Shown: positions 37,403 to 47,322, counted from the first letter of the stretch. The stretch is 64,000 bases of DNA from Actinokineospora bangkokensis (GCF_001940455.1 NZ_MKQR01000026.1:825315-889314); one strand, 5' to 3'. A program made the numbers and translations. The notes: generated by a model not told the origin, from the sequence alone.

Positions 37403-37502
37403 CCCGACATGATCCCACCCCGGCCGCGCATCGGGGCGCGCGCCGCGCGAGATTTCGCCGGCCCGGCGGGGAACAACCCGGCGCCGCGGCTCGTTGTCCA
37501 GG

Positions 37503-37592
37503 GTGGTCGGCACCACCGTGTCCCCCGGGCTCAACCAGAAAGCCTTCGTGGAATACCGCTCGGCTGGAGCCACGTCGTGCCAACCGCCGTGA
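37503..37592 (+). CDS. Possible short ORF upstream of a UUCG hairpin
   Basis: GTG 37503 (or GTG 37518) to TGA 37592 gives a 24- to 29-residue peptide ending LNQKAFVEYRSAGATSCQPP. Codons such as CAG AAA and GAA TAC make this stretch less GC-rich than its surroundings, which can indicate selection. It is followed after 18 bp by a perfect hairpin. No Shine-Dalgarno is obvious. It could be a small peptide gene, part of an RNA, or chance. The rest of the gap 37403-37750 shows only the MFS promoter. Confidence 0.3.
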   Translation: MVGTTVSPGLNQKAFVEYRSAGATSCQPP

Positions 37593-37610
37593 GGCGACCG
37601 GGTGTCGACC

Positions 37611-37646
37611 CCGCCAGGGGCGGTCCTTCGGGACCGCCCCTGGCGG
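37611..37646. terminator. Perfect hairpin with TTCG tetraloop
   Basis: CCGCCAGGGGCGGTCC (37611-37626), loop TTCG, exact complement to 37646. It does not follow any recognised gene on either strand, so it marks the end of an unannotated + transcript or acts as a barrier before the MFS gene. Confidence 0.6.
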
Positions 37647-37750
37647 CGTTCACCCCTCGCGAGCCACCCCCACCTCGGCGTGCCGCACCGGGTCTGGGGT
37701 GTGAGGTCGGCGGCTGGTGGGGGCGGGGGCAGCGCCTAGGCTGTGCGGCC

Positions 37751-38992
37751 GTGGAGACGGTCGAGCGGGTCGGGGCGCGCGCACTGCTGGCCGGGGCGGG
37801 GTTCCGCCGCCTGCTCTACTCCCGCTTCTGCGCCCAGTGGGGCGACGGGCTGTTCCAGGCCGGGCTGGCCGGGGCGGTGCTGTTCAACCCCGAGCGCGAG
37901 GCCGACCCGCTGGCCATCGCCGCGGGCTTCACCGCGCTGCTGCTGCCCTACTCCCTGGTCGGCCCGTTCGCCGGGGCGCTGCTCGACCGGTGGGACCGGC
38001 GGCGGGTGCTGGTGGTGGCGAACCTGCTGCGCGGGCTGCTCGTGCTGGTGTCGGCGGTGGCCGTCGCGGTGGGCTGGTCGGGGTTGTTCGGGCTGGCCCT
38101 GGTGGTGATCGGGATCAGCCGGTTCGTCGGGTCGGGGCTCTCGGCCGCGCTGCCGCACGTGGTGGGCGGGCGGGTGCTGGTCGAGGCGAACGCGCTGGCC
38201 ACGACCCTGGGGTCGGTGGTGACCGTGCTCGGCGCCGGGTGCGCGGTCGGCCTGCGGGCGGTCTTCGGCGACGACGACGCGGGTTCGGGCGCCACCACGG
38301 CCGTCGCCGTGCTCGGGTCGCTGGGCGCGGCGTTCTTCGCGGTCCGGTTCCGGCGCGGGGCGCTGGGCCCGGACGAGGTGGACGAGCCCCGGGAGACCGT
38401 CCTGGCCGTCGCCAGGGGGCTGCTCGACGGGGCCCGCGCGGTGGTGCGCACCCCCTCGGTGCTCGGCGGGTTCGCCGGGCTGCTGGCGCACCGGGTGGCG
38501 TTCGGGGTGGCGCTGCTGCTGGTGGTGCTGCTGACCCGGTTCCGGTTCGAGGCGGGCCTGGGCGGGTTGGGCCTGGTCGCGGGCCTGTTCGGGGCGGGCA
38601 TCCTGGCCGCGGGGCTCACCACGGCCAGGGTGGTGGCCCGGCTGGGCCGCAGGCGGGCGGTGCAGGCCGCGCTGGTGCTGGGCGCGGTCGCGATCGTCGC
38701 GCTGGGGCTGCCGATGGTGATGCCGACCGTGCTGGCCGCCGCGCTGCTGATCTCCTACGCGGGGCAGCTGGTGAAGCTGTGCGTGGACGCCGCGGTGCAG
38801 GGCGACGTCGGCGACGAGGTGCGCGGGCGGGTGTTCGCCCTCTACGACACGCTGTTCAACGTCACGCAGGTCGCCGCCGTGGCGCTGGCCGCGCTGGTGG
38901 TGGCACCCGACGGCGCCTCACCCGGGCTGGTCCTCGCCGCGGGCGGGGTCTACCTGGTCGGCGTCGTGGGCTTCTCCCTGGTCGACCGCTAG
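37751..38992 (+). CDS. MFS transporter (MFS_3, multidrug/macrolide efflux-like)
   Basis: The 413-residue protein has about twelve membrane helices, with FRRLLYSRFCAQWGDGLFQAGL at the N-terminus and ALLDRWDRRRVLVVANLLRGLL as the loop 2-3 motif A equivalent, typical of MFS_3/EntS-like exporters. Substrate unknown. A -10 TAGGCT (37737-37742) lies 8 bases before GTG 37751, so translation is probably leaderless. Its last 75 bp overlap the convergent tRNA nucleotidyltransferase gene. Confidence 0.85.
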   Translation: METVERVGARALLAGAGFRRLLYSRFCAQWGDGLFQAGLAGAVLFNPEREADPLAIAAGFTALLLPYSLVGPFAGALLDRWDRRRVLVVANLLRGLLVLVSAVAVAVGWSGLFGLALVVIGISRFVGSGLSAALPHVVGGRVLVEANALATTLGSVVTVLGAGCAVGLRAVFGDDDAGSGATTAVAVLGSLGAAFFAVRFRRGALGPDEVDEPRETVLAVARGLLDGARAVVRTPSVLGGFAGLLAHRVAFGVALLLVVLLTRFRFEAGLGGLGLVAGLFGAGILAAGLTTARVVARLGRRRAVQAALVLGAVAIVALGLPMVMPTVLAAALLISYAGQLVKLCVDAAVQGDVGDEVRGRVFALYDTLFNVTQVAAVALAALVVAPDGASPGLVLAAGGVYLVGVVGFSLVDR

Positions 38993-40426
38993 CGCCGCGT
39001 CGCCCAGCCCCTGCTCGGCGGCCCACTCGCGCAGGGCCGCCACCGCCTCGTCGTGCTCCATCGGGCCGCGGTCGAGGCGCAGCTCCTTGAGGAATCGCCA
39101 CGCCTTGCCGACCTGCGGGCCCGGGGGCAGCCCGAGCAGGCGCATGATCTCGTTGCCGTCGAGGTCCGGGCGCACCCTGGCCAGGTCCTCCTCGGCGGCG
39201 AGCCGGGCGATGCGCTCCTCCAGGCCGTCGTAGGTGCGCTGCAGGGCGGCGGCCTTGCGCCGGTTGCGGGTGGTGCAGTCGGCGCGGACGAGCTTGTGCA
39301 GGCGGGGCAGCAGCTCGCCCGCGTCGGTGACGTAGCGGCGCACCGCGGAGTCGGTCCACTCGCCCTTGCCGTAGCCGTGGAAGCGCAGGTGCAGGAACAC
39401 CAGGGTGGCCACGTCCTCGACCACGTCCTTGGCGTACCGCAGCGCCCGCAAGCGCTTGCGGACCAGCTTGGCGCCCACGACCTCGTGGTGGTGGAAGCTC
39501 ACCCCGCCGCCGTCGACGTGCTTGCGGGTGTCCGGCTTGCCGATGTCGTGCAGCAGCGCGGCCAGCCGCAGCACCAGGTCGGGCCCTGTGCCGCCCTCCA
39601 GGTCGATGGCCTGCTCCAGCACCACCAGGGAGTGCTCGTAGACGTCCTTGTGCTGGTGGTGCTCGTCGATCTCCAGCCGCATCGCGGGCACCTCGGGCAG
39701 CACGTGCGCGGCCAGCCCGGTGTCGACCAGCAGCTCCACGCCCGCGCGCGGGTGCGCGCCGCACAGCAGCTTGGACAGCTCCGCCTGCACGCGCTCGGGG
39801 GTGATCCGCTCGATCTCGGCGCTCATCGCGGCCATCGCCTCGACCACCCTCGGCGCGGGGGTCAGCCCGAGCTGGCTGGCGAAGCGGGCGGCGCGCAGCA
39901 TCCGCAGCGGGTCGTCGGCGAAGGACTCCTGCGGGGTGGCCGGGGTGTCGAGCACGCCTGCCTCCAGCGCCCCCATGCCGTCGTGCGGGTCGATGAACCG
40001 CCGGGTGGTCAGGTCGACGGCCATCGCGTTGACGGTGAAGTCGCGGCGCACCAGGTCGGCCTCGACGGTGTCGCCGAAGCGCACCTCGGGGTTGCGGCTC
40101 ACCCGGTCGTAGGCGTCGGCGCGGAACGTGGTGATCTCGCAGACCGCCCCGCCCTTGCTCGCCCCGACGGTGCCGAAGGCGATGCCGGTGTCCCAGACCG
40201 CGTCGCCCCACGGCTTGACCAGCCGCATGATCTCCTGCGGGCGCGCGTCGGTGGTGAAGTCGAGGTCGCCCGCGTGCAACCGGCCCAGCAGCGCGTCGCG
40301 GACGCTGCCGCCGACGAGGTAGAGCCGGTGGCCCGCGGCGGCGAAGCGGGCCGCGAGGTCGTCGGCGACGGGGGACACGCGCAGCAGCTCCACCACCGCG
40401 TTCTGGGCTGCCGAGGTTCGGGACAC
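38918..40426 (-). CDS. pcnA: CCA-adding tRNA nucleotidyltransferase (PcnA/CCA family)
   Basis: The 502-residue enzyme has the class II nucleotidyltransferase head ([13 protein letters not shown], then GDLDFTT with the catalytic Asp pair), [10 protein letters not shown], the neck/body [18 protein letters not shown], and an HD domain ([22 protein letters not shown]) as in bacterial CCA enzymes with phosphatase-like domains. It completes tRNA 3' ends; gene order matches Rv3907c. GTG 40426 has a -10 (TACCCT, 40440-40435) 8 bases upstream. The C-terminal 25 residues overlap the MFS gene on the other strand. Confidence 0.92.
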   Translation of the reverse strand: MSRTSAAQNAVVELLRVSPVADDLAARFAAAGHRLYLVGGSVRDALLGRLHAGDLDFTTDARPQEIMRLVKPWGDAVWDTGIAFGTVGASKGGAVCEITTFRADAYDRVSRNPEVRFGDTVEADLVRRDFTVNAMAVDLTTRRFIDPHDGMGALEAGVLDTPATPQESFADDPLRMLRAARFASQLGLTPAPRVVEAMAAMSAEIERITPERVQAELSKLLCGAHPRAGVELLVDTGLAAHVLPEVPAMRLEIDEHHQHKDVYEHSLVVLEQAIDLEGGTGPDLVLRLAALLHDIGKPDTRKHVDGGGVSFHHHEVVGAKLVRKRLRALRYAKDVVEDVATLVFLHLRFHGYGKGEWTDSAVRRYVTDAGELLPRLHKLVRADCTTRNRRKAAALQRTYDGLEERIARLAAEEDLARVRPDLDGNEIMRLLGLPPGPQVGKAWRFLKELRLDRGPMEHDEAVAALREWAAEQGLGDAALAVDQGEAHDADQVDPARGEDQPG

Positions 40427-40552
40427 GGTGGACGAGGGTATCGGCCGGGGGCGCGCCCCCACCGCCCCCGGTCCCCGCCGCGGGCCCCCGGTTGCTCCGA
40501 TCGTCCCAGTGCTGACCCGACCGGGCGGCCCGGGAGCACTACCATCGCGGGC

Positions 40553-41101
40553 ATGCCCCCGTCGTCCGGCAGGTCCCGCAGCGCCCGGTCCGGGCGCCGG
40601 TACCGGCGGCGCGGGCGCAGGCTGACCACCGTCGACGAGACCTCGGCGGGCGGCCTGGTGATCGACGCGGCGAACGGCAGGGTGGCGCTGATCGGCAGGC
40701 TGGACCGCCGCGGCCGGATGCTGTGGTCGCTGCCCAAGGGGCACATCGAGGCGGGGGAGACCCCGGAGCAGACCGCCGTGCGCGAGGTGGCCGAGGAGAC
40801 CGGCATCGACGGCGAGGTCGTGCGCCCGCTGGGCACCATCGACTACTGGTTCACCGCCGACGGCACCCGCCGCATCCACAAGACCGTGCACCACTTCCTG
40901 CTGGTCGCGCACTCGTTCGAGCTGTCGGACGAGGACCTGGAGGTCACCGAGGTGGCGTGGGTGGCGCTCGACGAGCTCGACGGCCGGTTGGCCTACGCCG
41001 ACGAGCGGCGTCTGGTCCGCCGGGCGCGCCAACTACTCTCCGAGCATCCGCTGTCACCCGGTCCGGTGGACCGAGACCTACCGGAGATCGGCCGCGGCTG
41101 A
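40553..41101 (+). CDS. Nudix hydrolase (MutT4-like)
   Basis: The 182-residue protein has a basic N-terminus (RRYRRRGRR) and a Nudix box, starting [17 protein letters not shown] and ending AEETGI, that matches G-x5-E-x7-RE-U-x-EE-x-G-U. It hydrolyses nucleoside diphosphates linked to another moiety; the exact substrate is not visible. It occupies the Rv3908 (mutT4) position, divergent from pcnA. ATG 40553 has -10 TACCAT (40540-40545) 7 bases upstream, a leaderless arrangement. Confidence 0.88.
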   Translation: MPPSSGRSRSARSGRRYRRRGRRLTTVDETSAGGLVIDAANGRVALIGRLDRRGRMLWSLPKGHIEAGETPEQTAVREVAEETGIDGEVVRPLGTIDYWFTADGTRRIHKTVHHFLLVAHSFELSDEDLEVTEVAWVALDELDGRLAYADERRLVRRARQLLSEHPLSPGPVDRDLPEIGRG

Positions 41102-41125
41102 TCCCCGAACGCCAGGAGCCAACCC

Positions 41126-43294
41126 GTGATCACTCGACTGCGCCGCACCGCCTGCGCGGTGCTCGCCGCGGTCCTCGCCGTGCTGGTGCTGCCCGCGGGG
41201 GGTGCGGGCGCGCAGCAGCAGCAGCAGCAGCGGAGCCGGTTGCGCATCGACCTCGGCCAGCTGCAACCGCGCGTGGTGGAGAGCACCACCCCCACCCTGA
41301 CGCTGACGGGCAGCATCACCAACACCGGTGACCGCAAGGTCGAGAACATCCAGGCCAGGGTGCAGCGCGGCGCCGTGCTCGACGACGAGCGCGAGCTGCG
41401 CGGCGCCCTCGACGAGCCCGACCGCACCGACGCGGTGAACCGCCCGCAGGTCAGCTCGCCGTTCCAGGACGTGACCGCGGTGCTCGAACCCGGCCAGTCC
41501 ACCCAGTTCACCCTGGTCGTCCCCCTGGTGGGTGACGCGGGCGCGCTGAAGCTGGAGAAGCCGGGCGTCTACCCGATCGCGCTGAACTTCAACGGCGACC
41601 CGGACTACGGGCGCACCGAGCGGGTCGGCGCGCTCAGCGCCCTGCTGCCGGTGCTCGCCGTCCCCGGGCAGGCCGGGGTGAACCCGCCCGCCGCGCCGCG
41701 CCAGCTCAGCGTGCTGTGGCCGCTGGTCGACGACCACCCGCGCCGGGAGGAGACCCCGCTCGACGGCGGGCTGCCGGTCTTCGACGACGACGGGCTGTCC
41801 GCCTCGGTGTCCGGCGGGCGGCTGTTCGCCCTGGTCGACGCGGTGCAGCAGGCCGCGCGCACGGACGTGTCGCTGCTGCGGTCGCTGTGCTTCGTGGTGG
41901 ACCCGGACCTGCTGGGCTCGGTGGCGGCGATGACCACCGGCTACCGGGTGCGCACCGCCGACGGGCGGCTGGTGGACGGCAGCGGCGGCCGCGCGGCCCG
42001 GCTGTGGCTGGACCGGGTGCAGGAGCTGACCCGGGGGCAGTGCGTGGTCGCCCTGCCCTACGCCGACGCCGACCTGGCCGCGCTCGCCCGCGCCGGGGCG
42101 ACCGCCCTGCAGGCCGACGCGCTGGCCGGGGCGACGGGCGTGGCCGCGGCGCTGGGCACCAAGCCGCTGGCCGGGGTGGTCTGGCCCGAGGGCGGCACGC
42201 TGGACGCGCGCACCCTGGGCGAACTGGCCAAGACCGGCCGCACGACCGTGCTGGCCGACCCGGGCAAGCTGCGCGACCAGGCGGGCTCGGCGCCCTACCG
42301 GCTGGCCGACAACCTCGACGCGGTGCCCTACGACGAGCTGGTGGCCGACTCGCTGCGGCAGAACCCGACCAGCACCGGGGTGCGCACGTCCTCGGTGCAG
42401 AACGGCCTGGCCGCGCTGGTGTTCCGCACCGCGTTCCAGAGCGGGCAGCCGGTGCTGGTGGCCCCGCCGCGGCGGTGGAACGCCTCGGCCGCCGAGCTGG
42501 CGGTGTTCCTGCAGACGCTCCAGTCGCTGGTCAGCCGCGGGTACACCGCGCCGCTGGGCCTGCAATCGCTGGTCGACGGCACCGGCCGGGGCACCGCGAG
42601 CGCGCTGTCCTACGACCTGCCCGACTCCGCCGCGGAGCTGCCGACCTCGGTGACCACCACCATCGCCCAGCTCGACGGGGTGCAGCGCGAGCTGGTGGCC
42701 TCGGTGCTGTTCGAGGACGACACCCGGCTGGTGAGCCCGCAGGCGCTGGTGGAGCCGCTGCGCGACGGGCTGCTGCGGGCCGCCTCGGTGGGCTGGCGCG
42801 GCGACCCCGGCGACGCCCAGGCGGCGGTGACGGGGGTGTCGAACCAGGTGGCGGCGCTGCTCGGGCAGGTGAGCGTGACCGATTCGAGCACGCCGCTGTC
42901 GCTGGCGTCCTCGGACAGCCCCATCCCGGTCTACATCACCAACGACCTGCCGGTCACCGTGCAGGTGAAGATCAACATGGGCGAGGTGCCGGGGCTGGCC
43001 CCCGAGCAGCAGACCGTGGTGCGCATCCCGGCCAAGGCCAAGTTCCTGCGCTTCCTGTCCGCCGAGGTCACCCGGTCGGGCCGGTTCAGCGTGGACGTCT
43101 GGCTGACCACCGAGCAGGGCACCCGGCTGGGTTCGACCTCCCGGGTGGAGCTCAACTCCACCTCGTTTGGCAGCATCACCCTCATCGTCACCTTCACCGC
43201 CGCCGGGGTGCTGGTGCTGCTGGTGGGCCTGCGGGTGTTCCGGCGGATCAAGGCCAGGCGCGGTGCCGGGGCACCCGCCGCGAGCGAGCTGTAG
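41126..43294 (+). CDS. DUF6049 family membrane-anchored secreted protein
   Basis: The 722-residue protein has a signal peptide ending GAGAQ followed by a poly-Gln run (encoded by repeated CAG), a large extracytoplasmic part with immunoglobulin-like strands early (LTLTGSITNTGDRKVENIQ), and one C-terminal helix (about 685-708) with a basic tail. It matches the position and layout of Rv3909, essential or near-essential in mycobacteria, of unknown function and always beside murJ. This context suggests a role with lipid II export or cell-wall polymer assembly. GTG 41126; 10 bp before murJ. Confidence 0.85.
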   Translation: MITRLRRTACAVLAAVLAVLVLPAGGAGAQQQQQQRSRLRIDLGQLQPRVVESTTPTLTLTGSITNTGDRKVENIQARVQRGAVLDDERELRGALDEPDRTDAVNRPQVSSPFQDVTAVLEPGQSTQFTLVVPLVGDAGALKLEKPGVYPIALNFNGDPDYGRTERVGALSALLPVLAVPGQAGVNPPAAPRQLSVLWPLVDDHPRREETPLDGGLPVFDDDGLSASVSGGRLFALVDAVQQAARTDVSLLRSLCFVVDPDLLGSVAAMTTGYRVRTADGRLVDGSGGRAARLWLDRVQELTRGQCVVALPYADADLAALARAGATALQADALAGATGVAAALGTKPLAGVVWPEGGTLDARTLGELAKTGRTTVLADPGKLRDQAGSAPYRLADNLDAVPYDELVADSLRQNPTSTGVRTSSVQNGLAALVFRTAFQSGQPVLVAPPRRWNASAAELAVFLQTLQSLVSRGYTAPLGLQSLVDGTGRGTASALSYDLPDSAAELPTSVTTTIAQLDGVQRELVASVLFEDDTRLVSPQALVEPLRDGLLRAASVGWRGDPGDAQAAVTGVSNQVAALLGQVSVTDSSTPLSLASSDSPIPVYITNDLPVTVQVKINMGEVPGLAPEQQTVVRIPAKAKFLRFLSAEVTRSGRFSVDVWLTTEQGTRLGSTSRVELNSTSFGSITLIVTFTAAGVLVLLVGLRVFRRIKARRGAGAPAASEL

Positions 43295-43304
43295 GGGTAG
43301 CAGG

Positions 43305-44954
43305 GTGAGCACACCGGAGGCGCGGGGCGTGGACGGCGCGCCGGAGCAGGCGCGCCCCGCCGAGCCGTCGCTGGCCAAGGCGAGCGGGTCGATGGCGGTG
43401 GCCACGCTCGTCAGCCGGATCACCGGCTTCTTCTGGAAGGTCATGCTGGCCTGGGTGGTCGGCACCGACGTGGTGTCCGACTCGTTCACCATCGCCAACA
43501 CGCTGCCCAACATCATCTTCGAGCTGCTGCTCGGCGGGGTGCTGGCCAGCATCGTGGTGCCGCTGCTGGTGCGCTCGCAGGACGACCCCGACGGCGGCGC
43601 CGAGTACACCAACCGGCTGCTGACCACCGGCCTGGTCGGCCTGGCCGCGGGCACGGTGCTGGCCGTGGCCGCCGCGCCGCTGTTCACCGGCCTCTACGTC
43701 GACGGGTCGACCGGGCAGGCCAGCCCGGCCCTGGTCACGGCGTTCGCCTACCTGCTGCTGCCGGAGATCCTGTTCTACGGGCTGTTCGCGCTGCTCTCGG
43801 CGATGCTCCAGGCCCGGCACGTGTTCGGGCCGACGGCCTGGGCGCCGGTGGTGAACAACCTGGTCATCATCGCCACCCTGGGCACCTACGCGCTGCTGCC
43901 CGGCGAGATCGGCCTCGACCCGGTGGCGATGGGCGACCCCAAGCTGCTCACCCTGGGCATCGGCGTCACCCTGGGCATCGTCGTGCAGTCGGTGATGCTG
44001 CTGCCCGCGCTGCGCCGCATCGGCTTCCGCTTCCGGTGGACCTGGGGGGTCGACGCCCGGCTCAAGGAGTTCGGCGGGCTGGCGCTGTGGATCCTGGGCT
44101 ACGTCGCGATCAGCCAGGTCGGCATGGTGATCACCCAGCGGGTGCTCACCGCCGCCGCCGACGGCGGCGCCACCATCTACGCGAACGCCTGGCTGCTGTT
44201 CCAGCTGCCCTACGGGGTGATCGGGGTGTCGCTGCTGACCGCGATCCTGCCCCGGATGAGCAAGGCCGCCGCCAACGGCGACACCCCGAAGCTGGTCGAC
44301 GACCTGTCGACCGGGGCGCGGCTGTCGGCGGTGATGCTGGTGCCGATCAGCGCGGTGCTCACCGTGTCCGGCTCGGCCATCGGCGTCGCGCTGTTCAACG
44401 CGGGCGAGACCTCCTTCGCCGCGGCCCAGCGGCTCGGCCTGGCGCTGGCGTTCTCCGCCTTCGGCCTGCTGCCCTACGCGCTGGTCATGCTCCAGCTGCG
44501 GGTGTTCTACGCGATGAAGGACGCCCGCACGCCCACCCTGATCATGGTCGTGATGACCGTGGTGAAGGTGCCGCTGCTGTACATGACCGCCGCGGTGGTG
44601 AAACCCGATCAGGTGGTCATCGGGGTGATGCTGGTCAACTCGCTGACCTTCGTCGTGGGCGCGGTGCTCGGCCAGATGTGGTTGTGGGTGCGGCTGGGCA
44701 ACCTGCACAGCAAGCGCGTCGTCAAGGTCATCGCCAAGAGCGTGCTGGCCGGGGTCGCGGGCGTGCTCGCGGGGTGGCTGGTCACGAAGGTGGTGCTGCC
44801 CGGCGGGGTGGCGGACCGGCTCTCGGCCGTGGTGGCGCTGCTGGTGCAGGGGCTGGTCGCGGGCGTGGTCGCCTTCGGCGTGCTGGCCCTGCTGCGCGTG
44901 CCGGAGCTCACCCCCGCGACCAGCCGGATCACCCGGTTGGTGCGCCGCGGCTGA
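43305..44954 (+). CDS. murJ: Lipid II flippase MurJ (MviN)
   Basis: The 549-residue protein has 14 predicted helices, with ATLVSRITGFFWKVMLAWVVG and SFTIANTLPNIIFELLLGG at the start, as in MOP-superfamily MurJ. It flips lipid II to the outer face of the membrane. The M. tuberculosis protein is fused to a pseudokinase and an extracellular domain; here the gene ends after the transmembrane part (TSRITRLVRRG) and the pseudokinase is a separate gene 87 bp downstream. GTG 43305 lies 10 bp after the DUF6049 stop. Confidence 0.93.
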   Translation: MSTPEARGVDGAPEQARPAEPSLAKASGSMAVATLVSRITGFFWKVMLAWVVGTDVVSDSFTIANTLPNIIFELLLGGVLASIVVPLLVRSQDDPDGGAEYTNRLLTTGLVGLAAGTVLAVAAAPLFTGLYVDGSTGQASPALVTAFAYLLLPEILFYGLFALLSAMLQARHVFGPTAWAPVVNNLVIIATLGTYALLPGEIGLDPVAMGDPKLLTLGIGVTLGIVVQSVMLLPALRRIGFRFRWTWGVDARLKEFGGLALWILGYVAISQVGMVITQRVLTAAADGGATIYANAWLLFQLPYGVIGVSLLTAILPRMSKAAANGDTPKLVDDLSTGARLSAVMLVPISAVLTVSGSAIGVALFNAGETSFAAAQRLGLALAFSAFGLLPYALVMLQLRVFYAMKDARTPTLIMVVMTVVKVPLLYMTAAVVKPDQVVIGVMLVNSLTFVVGAVLGQMWLWVRLGNLHSKRVVKVIAKSVLAGVAGVLAGWLVTKVVLPGGVADRLSAVVALLVQGLVAGVVAFGVLALLRVPELTPATSRITRLVRRG

Positions 44955-45041
44955 TCCGCTCGTCGGCGGGCGGGGGTCGGAGTCCCGTAGTCTCGGGGGT
45001 GGAGACGCCCGCCGGGAGAGCGGCGTCAGGCGGAGAGAACG

Positions 45042-46604
45042 GTGACGACGAGACGGGTCGAGACCCCCCGGGGTGACCAGTCGCCTGGCCTGCGGGCCAG
45101 GGACGGCTTCCTGGTGCCCGGGGGTGTGGTGGGCGACGGCCGCTACCGGCTGCTGGCCCAGTTCGGCACCGACGCGCGGGCGCACGCGGAGCTGTGGCGG
45201 GCCCAGGACGGGCAGCTGCGCCGCGACGTCGCGCTCACCCTGCTGCTCGGCGACCCGGACGACGGCGCGGCGGCCACCGCCGCCCGGCGCACCCTCGAAC
45301 GCGCCGCGCACTCCTCCCGGGTCACCCACCCCGGCCAGGCCCGCATCCTCGACGTGCTCAGCCCCGGCGGCGGCATCAGCCACGGCGAGGGCCTGCTCGG
45401 CATGGTCGTCGCGGACTGGTCGCAGGGCACGGACCTGGTCGACGTCATCGCCGAGCACCCGCTGCCGCCCGCCACCGCGGCCCGACTGCTCGAACCGCTG
45501 GCCCAGGCCGTCGAGCTGGCCCACCACAGCGGCCTGGTGCTCGGCGTCGACCACCCGCAGCGGGTGCGGGTCAGCCCGGACGGCACGCTGCGGCTGGCCT
45601 TCCCCGGCCCGCTGCCCGACGCGGGCCTGCAGGACGACGTGCGCGGCCTCGGCGCGATCCTCTACCTGCTGCTCACCGGCCGCTGGCCGCTGCCGGGCGG
45701 GCCCGCGGGCATCCCCGCCGCGCCCACCCTCCAGGACGGGCGGGTGGTGCCGCCGCGGTCGATGTTCGGCTACATCCCGCACGACCTGTCCGCCGCCGCG
45801 GTCCGCAGCCTCGCCGACGACGCCACCGGCGGCATCCGCACCAGCGCGGGCCTGCTGCGCGTGCTGGAGCGGGCCAAGGCCCTCCCGGACGCCACCCAGA
45901 CCATCTCCGCCGTCACCGACGACGAGGACTACGAGGACGAGGACGGCACGGTCTGGACCACCCGCAGGCCCAGCAACGACCGGGCCAAGCGGCGCAAGCT
46001 CGCCATCGGCGTGACCGCGCTGGCGGTGGCCACGGTCGCGGTGCTGGCCTGGCTGGGCACCCAGCTCATCGGCTTCCTCGGTGACGACGGCCCGGCCGCG
46101 GGCGGCCCGGTGGCGGTGGCCCCGGCGCCGGGCAGCACGGCCAACAACGCCCCCGCCCCGCCGCAGCCCGGCCAGCCGATCGCGGCGGCCAGCGTGGCGG
46201 TGTTCAACGTCAAGGGCACCGCCGACAACGCCAGGCGCGCCTCGCGGGCGGTCGACGGCGACACCTCGACCTCGTGGAAGACCGACAGCTACAAGCAGCA
46301 GTTCCCGGTGCTCAAGCCGGGCGTGGGGCTGATGGCGTCGTTCGCCGAGTCGGTGTCGTTCGCCGAGGTCAGCATCGACTCGCCGTCGCCGGGCACGGTG
46401 GTGGAGATCCGCACCGCGCCCTCGGAGAAGCCGTCGCTCGACGAGACCAAGGTGATCGGCAAGGCGACGCTGTCGGCGGGCACCACCAAGCTCCAGCTCG
46501 ACTCCGCCGAGCCCACCCAGCACCTGCTGGTGTGGATCACCGCGCTGGGCGAGGGCAACACCACGGAGCTGACCGAGGTCACCTTCGTCCGCGCCGCCGG
46601 GTGA
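45042..46604 (+). CDS. MurJ-associated pseudokinase with extracellular discoidin-like domain
   Basis: The 520-residue protein has an N-terminal kinase-fold domain (about 25-280) that lacks catalytic residues: the HRD loop is replaced by LGVDHPQRVRV and DFG by LAFPG. An acidic linker with Thr/Ser (ATQTISAVTDDEDYEDEDG) follows, then one helix (about 325-345), a Pro/Ala linker and a C-terminal beta-sandwich (RRASRAVDGDTSTSWKTD, F5/8-type). In mycobacterial MurJ the equivalent pseudokinase is phosphorylated by PknB and recruits FhaA. Here the parts act in trans with MurJ. GTG start at 45042. Confidence 0.85.
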   Translation: MTTRRVETPRGDQSPGLRARDGFLVPGGVVGDGRYRLLAQFGTDARAHAELWRAQDGQLRRDVALTLLLGDPDDGAAATAARRTLERAAHSSRVTHPGQARILDVLSPGGGISHGEGLLGMVVADWSQGTDLVDVIAEHPLPPATAARLLEPLAQAVELAHHSGLVLGVDHPQRVRVSPDGTLRLAFPGPLPDAGLQDDVRGLGAILYLLLTGRWPLPGGPAGIPAAPTLQDGRVVPPRSMFGYIPHDLSAAAVRSLADDATGGIRTSAGLLRVLERAKALPDATQTISAVTDDEDYEDEDGTVWTTRRPSNDRAKRRKLAIGVTALAVATVAVLAWLGTQLIGFLGDDGPAAGGPVAVAPAPGSTANNAPAPPQPGQPIAAASVAVFNVKGTADNARRASRAVDGDTSTSWKTDSYKQQFPVLKPGVGLMASFAESVSFAEVSIDSPSPGTVVEIRTAPSEKPSLDETKVIGKATLSAGTTKLQLDSAEPTQHLLVWITALGEGNTTELTEVTFVRAAG

Positions 46605-46695
46605 CCCGCGCCACGACCGGGCGCCCGCCCACCCGTCCCCGGACTGGTCCCGACGTGCTGTTCAGCCTGGTGACCGGGACCTATACCCTGTCGGC

Positions 46696-47322
46696 GTGAC
46701 AGCCGCTGCCAGTTCGGACGCCGACCTCATCGCGGCTCATGCCGCGGGGGACCCGCGTGCTTTCGCCGAGCTCGTGCGCCGCCACCGGGACCGGATGTGG
46801 GCGGTGGCGCTGCGCACGCTCCGGGACCCGGAGGAGGCCTCCGACGCGCTGCAGGAAGCGTTCATCTCCGCGTTCCGCGCCGCCGGGTCGTTCCGGGCGG
46901 AGTCGCAGGTCACCACCTGGCTGCACCGGATCGTGGTGAACGCCTGCCTGGACCGGGTGCGCAGGCGCCAGGCGCGGCCCACGGTGCCGCTGCCGGAGAC
47001 CGGGCCGGGGGAGCCGGTCACCCCGCGTGACGCCATGGCCGAGCGGGAGACGCGGCTGGTGGTGCAGACCGCGCTGCAGGAGCTGTCCGAGGAGCAGCGG
47101 GTGCCGATCCTGCTCGTCGACGTCGAGGGCTACTCCGTGGCCGAGACCGCGAAGCTGCTGGGCATCGCCGAGGGCACCGTCAAGAGCAGGTGCGCGCGGG
47201 GCCGGGCGAAGCTGGCGAAAGTTCTCGGACATCTGCGGAACCCCGATGCAGATGCGAACGTCCCAGGTAGCGCTGTTGACGGTAGAGGTGTGCCGACCAG
47301 GCGCCAGCGGGAGGGACGATGA
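46696..47322 (+). CDS. sigM: ECF sigma factor SigM
   Basis: The 208-residue protein has sigma region 2 (FAELVRRHRDRMWAVALRTLRDPEEASDALQEAFISAFRAAGSF in outline) and region 4 (LQELSEEQRVPILLVDVEGYSVAETAKLLGIAEGTVKSR in outline). Position matches Rv3911. A -10 (TACCCT, 46684-46689) ends 6 bases before GTG 46696. The stop overlaps the start of the anti-sigma gene (ATGA), so stoichiometric co-translation is expected. I see no clear ECF-type -35 upstream, hence no sign of autoregulation. Confidence 0.9.
   Translation: MTAAASSDADLIAAHAAGDPRAFAELVRRHRDRMWAVALRTLRDPEEASDALQEAFISAFRAAGSFRAESQVTTWLHRIVVNACLDRVRRRQARPTVPLPETGPGEPVTPRDAMAERETRLVVQTALQELSEEQRVPILLVDVEGYSVAETAKLLGIAEGTVKSRCARGRAKLAKVLGHLRNPDADANVPGSAVDGRGVPTRRQREGR

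Noticed and set aside
37403-37573. N-terminal extension of the YqgE gene up to 37573
   Set aside because: Homology begins at GTG 37402; the upstream part has no family resemblance and lies antisense to the possible short ORF.
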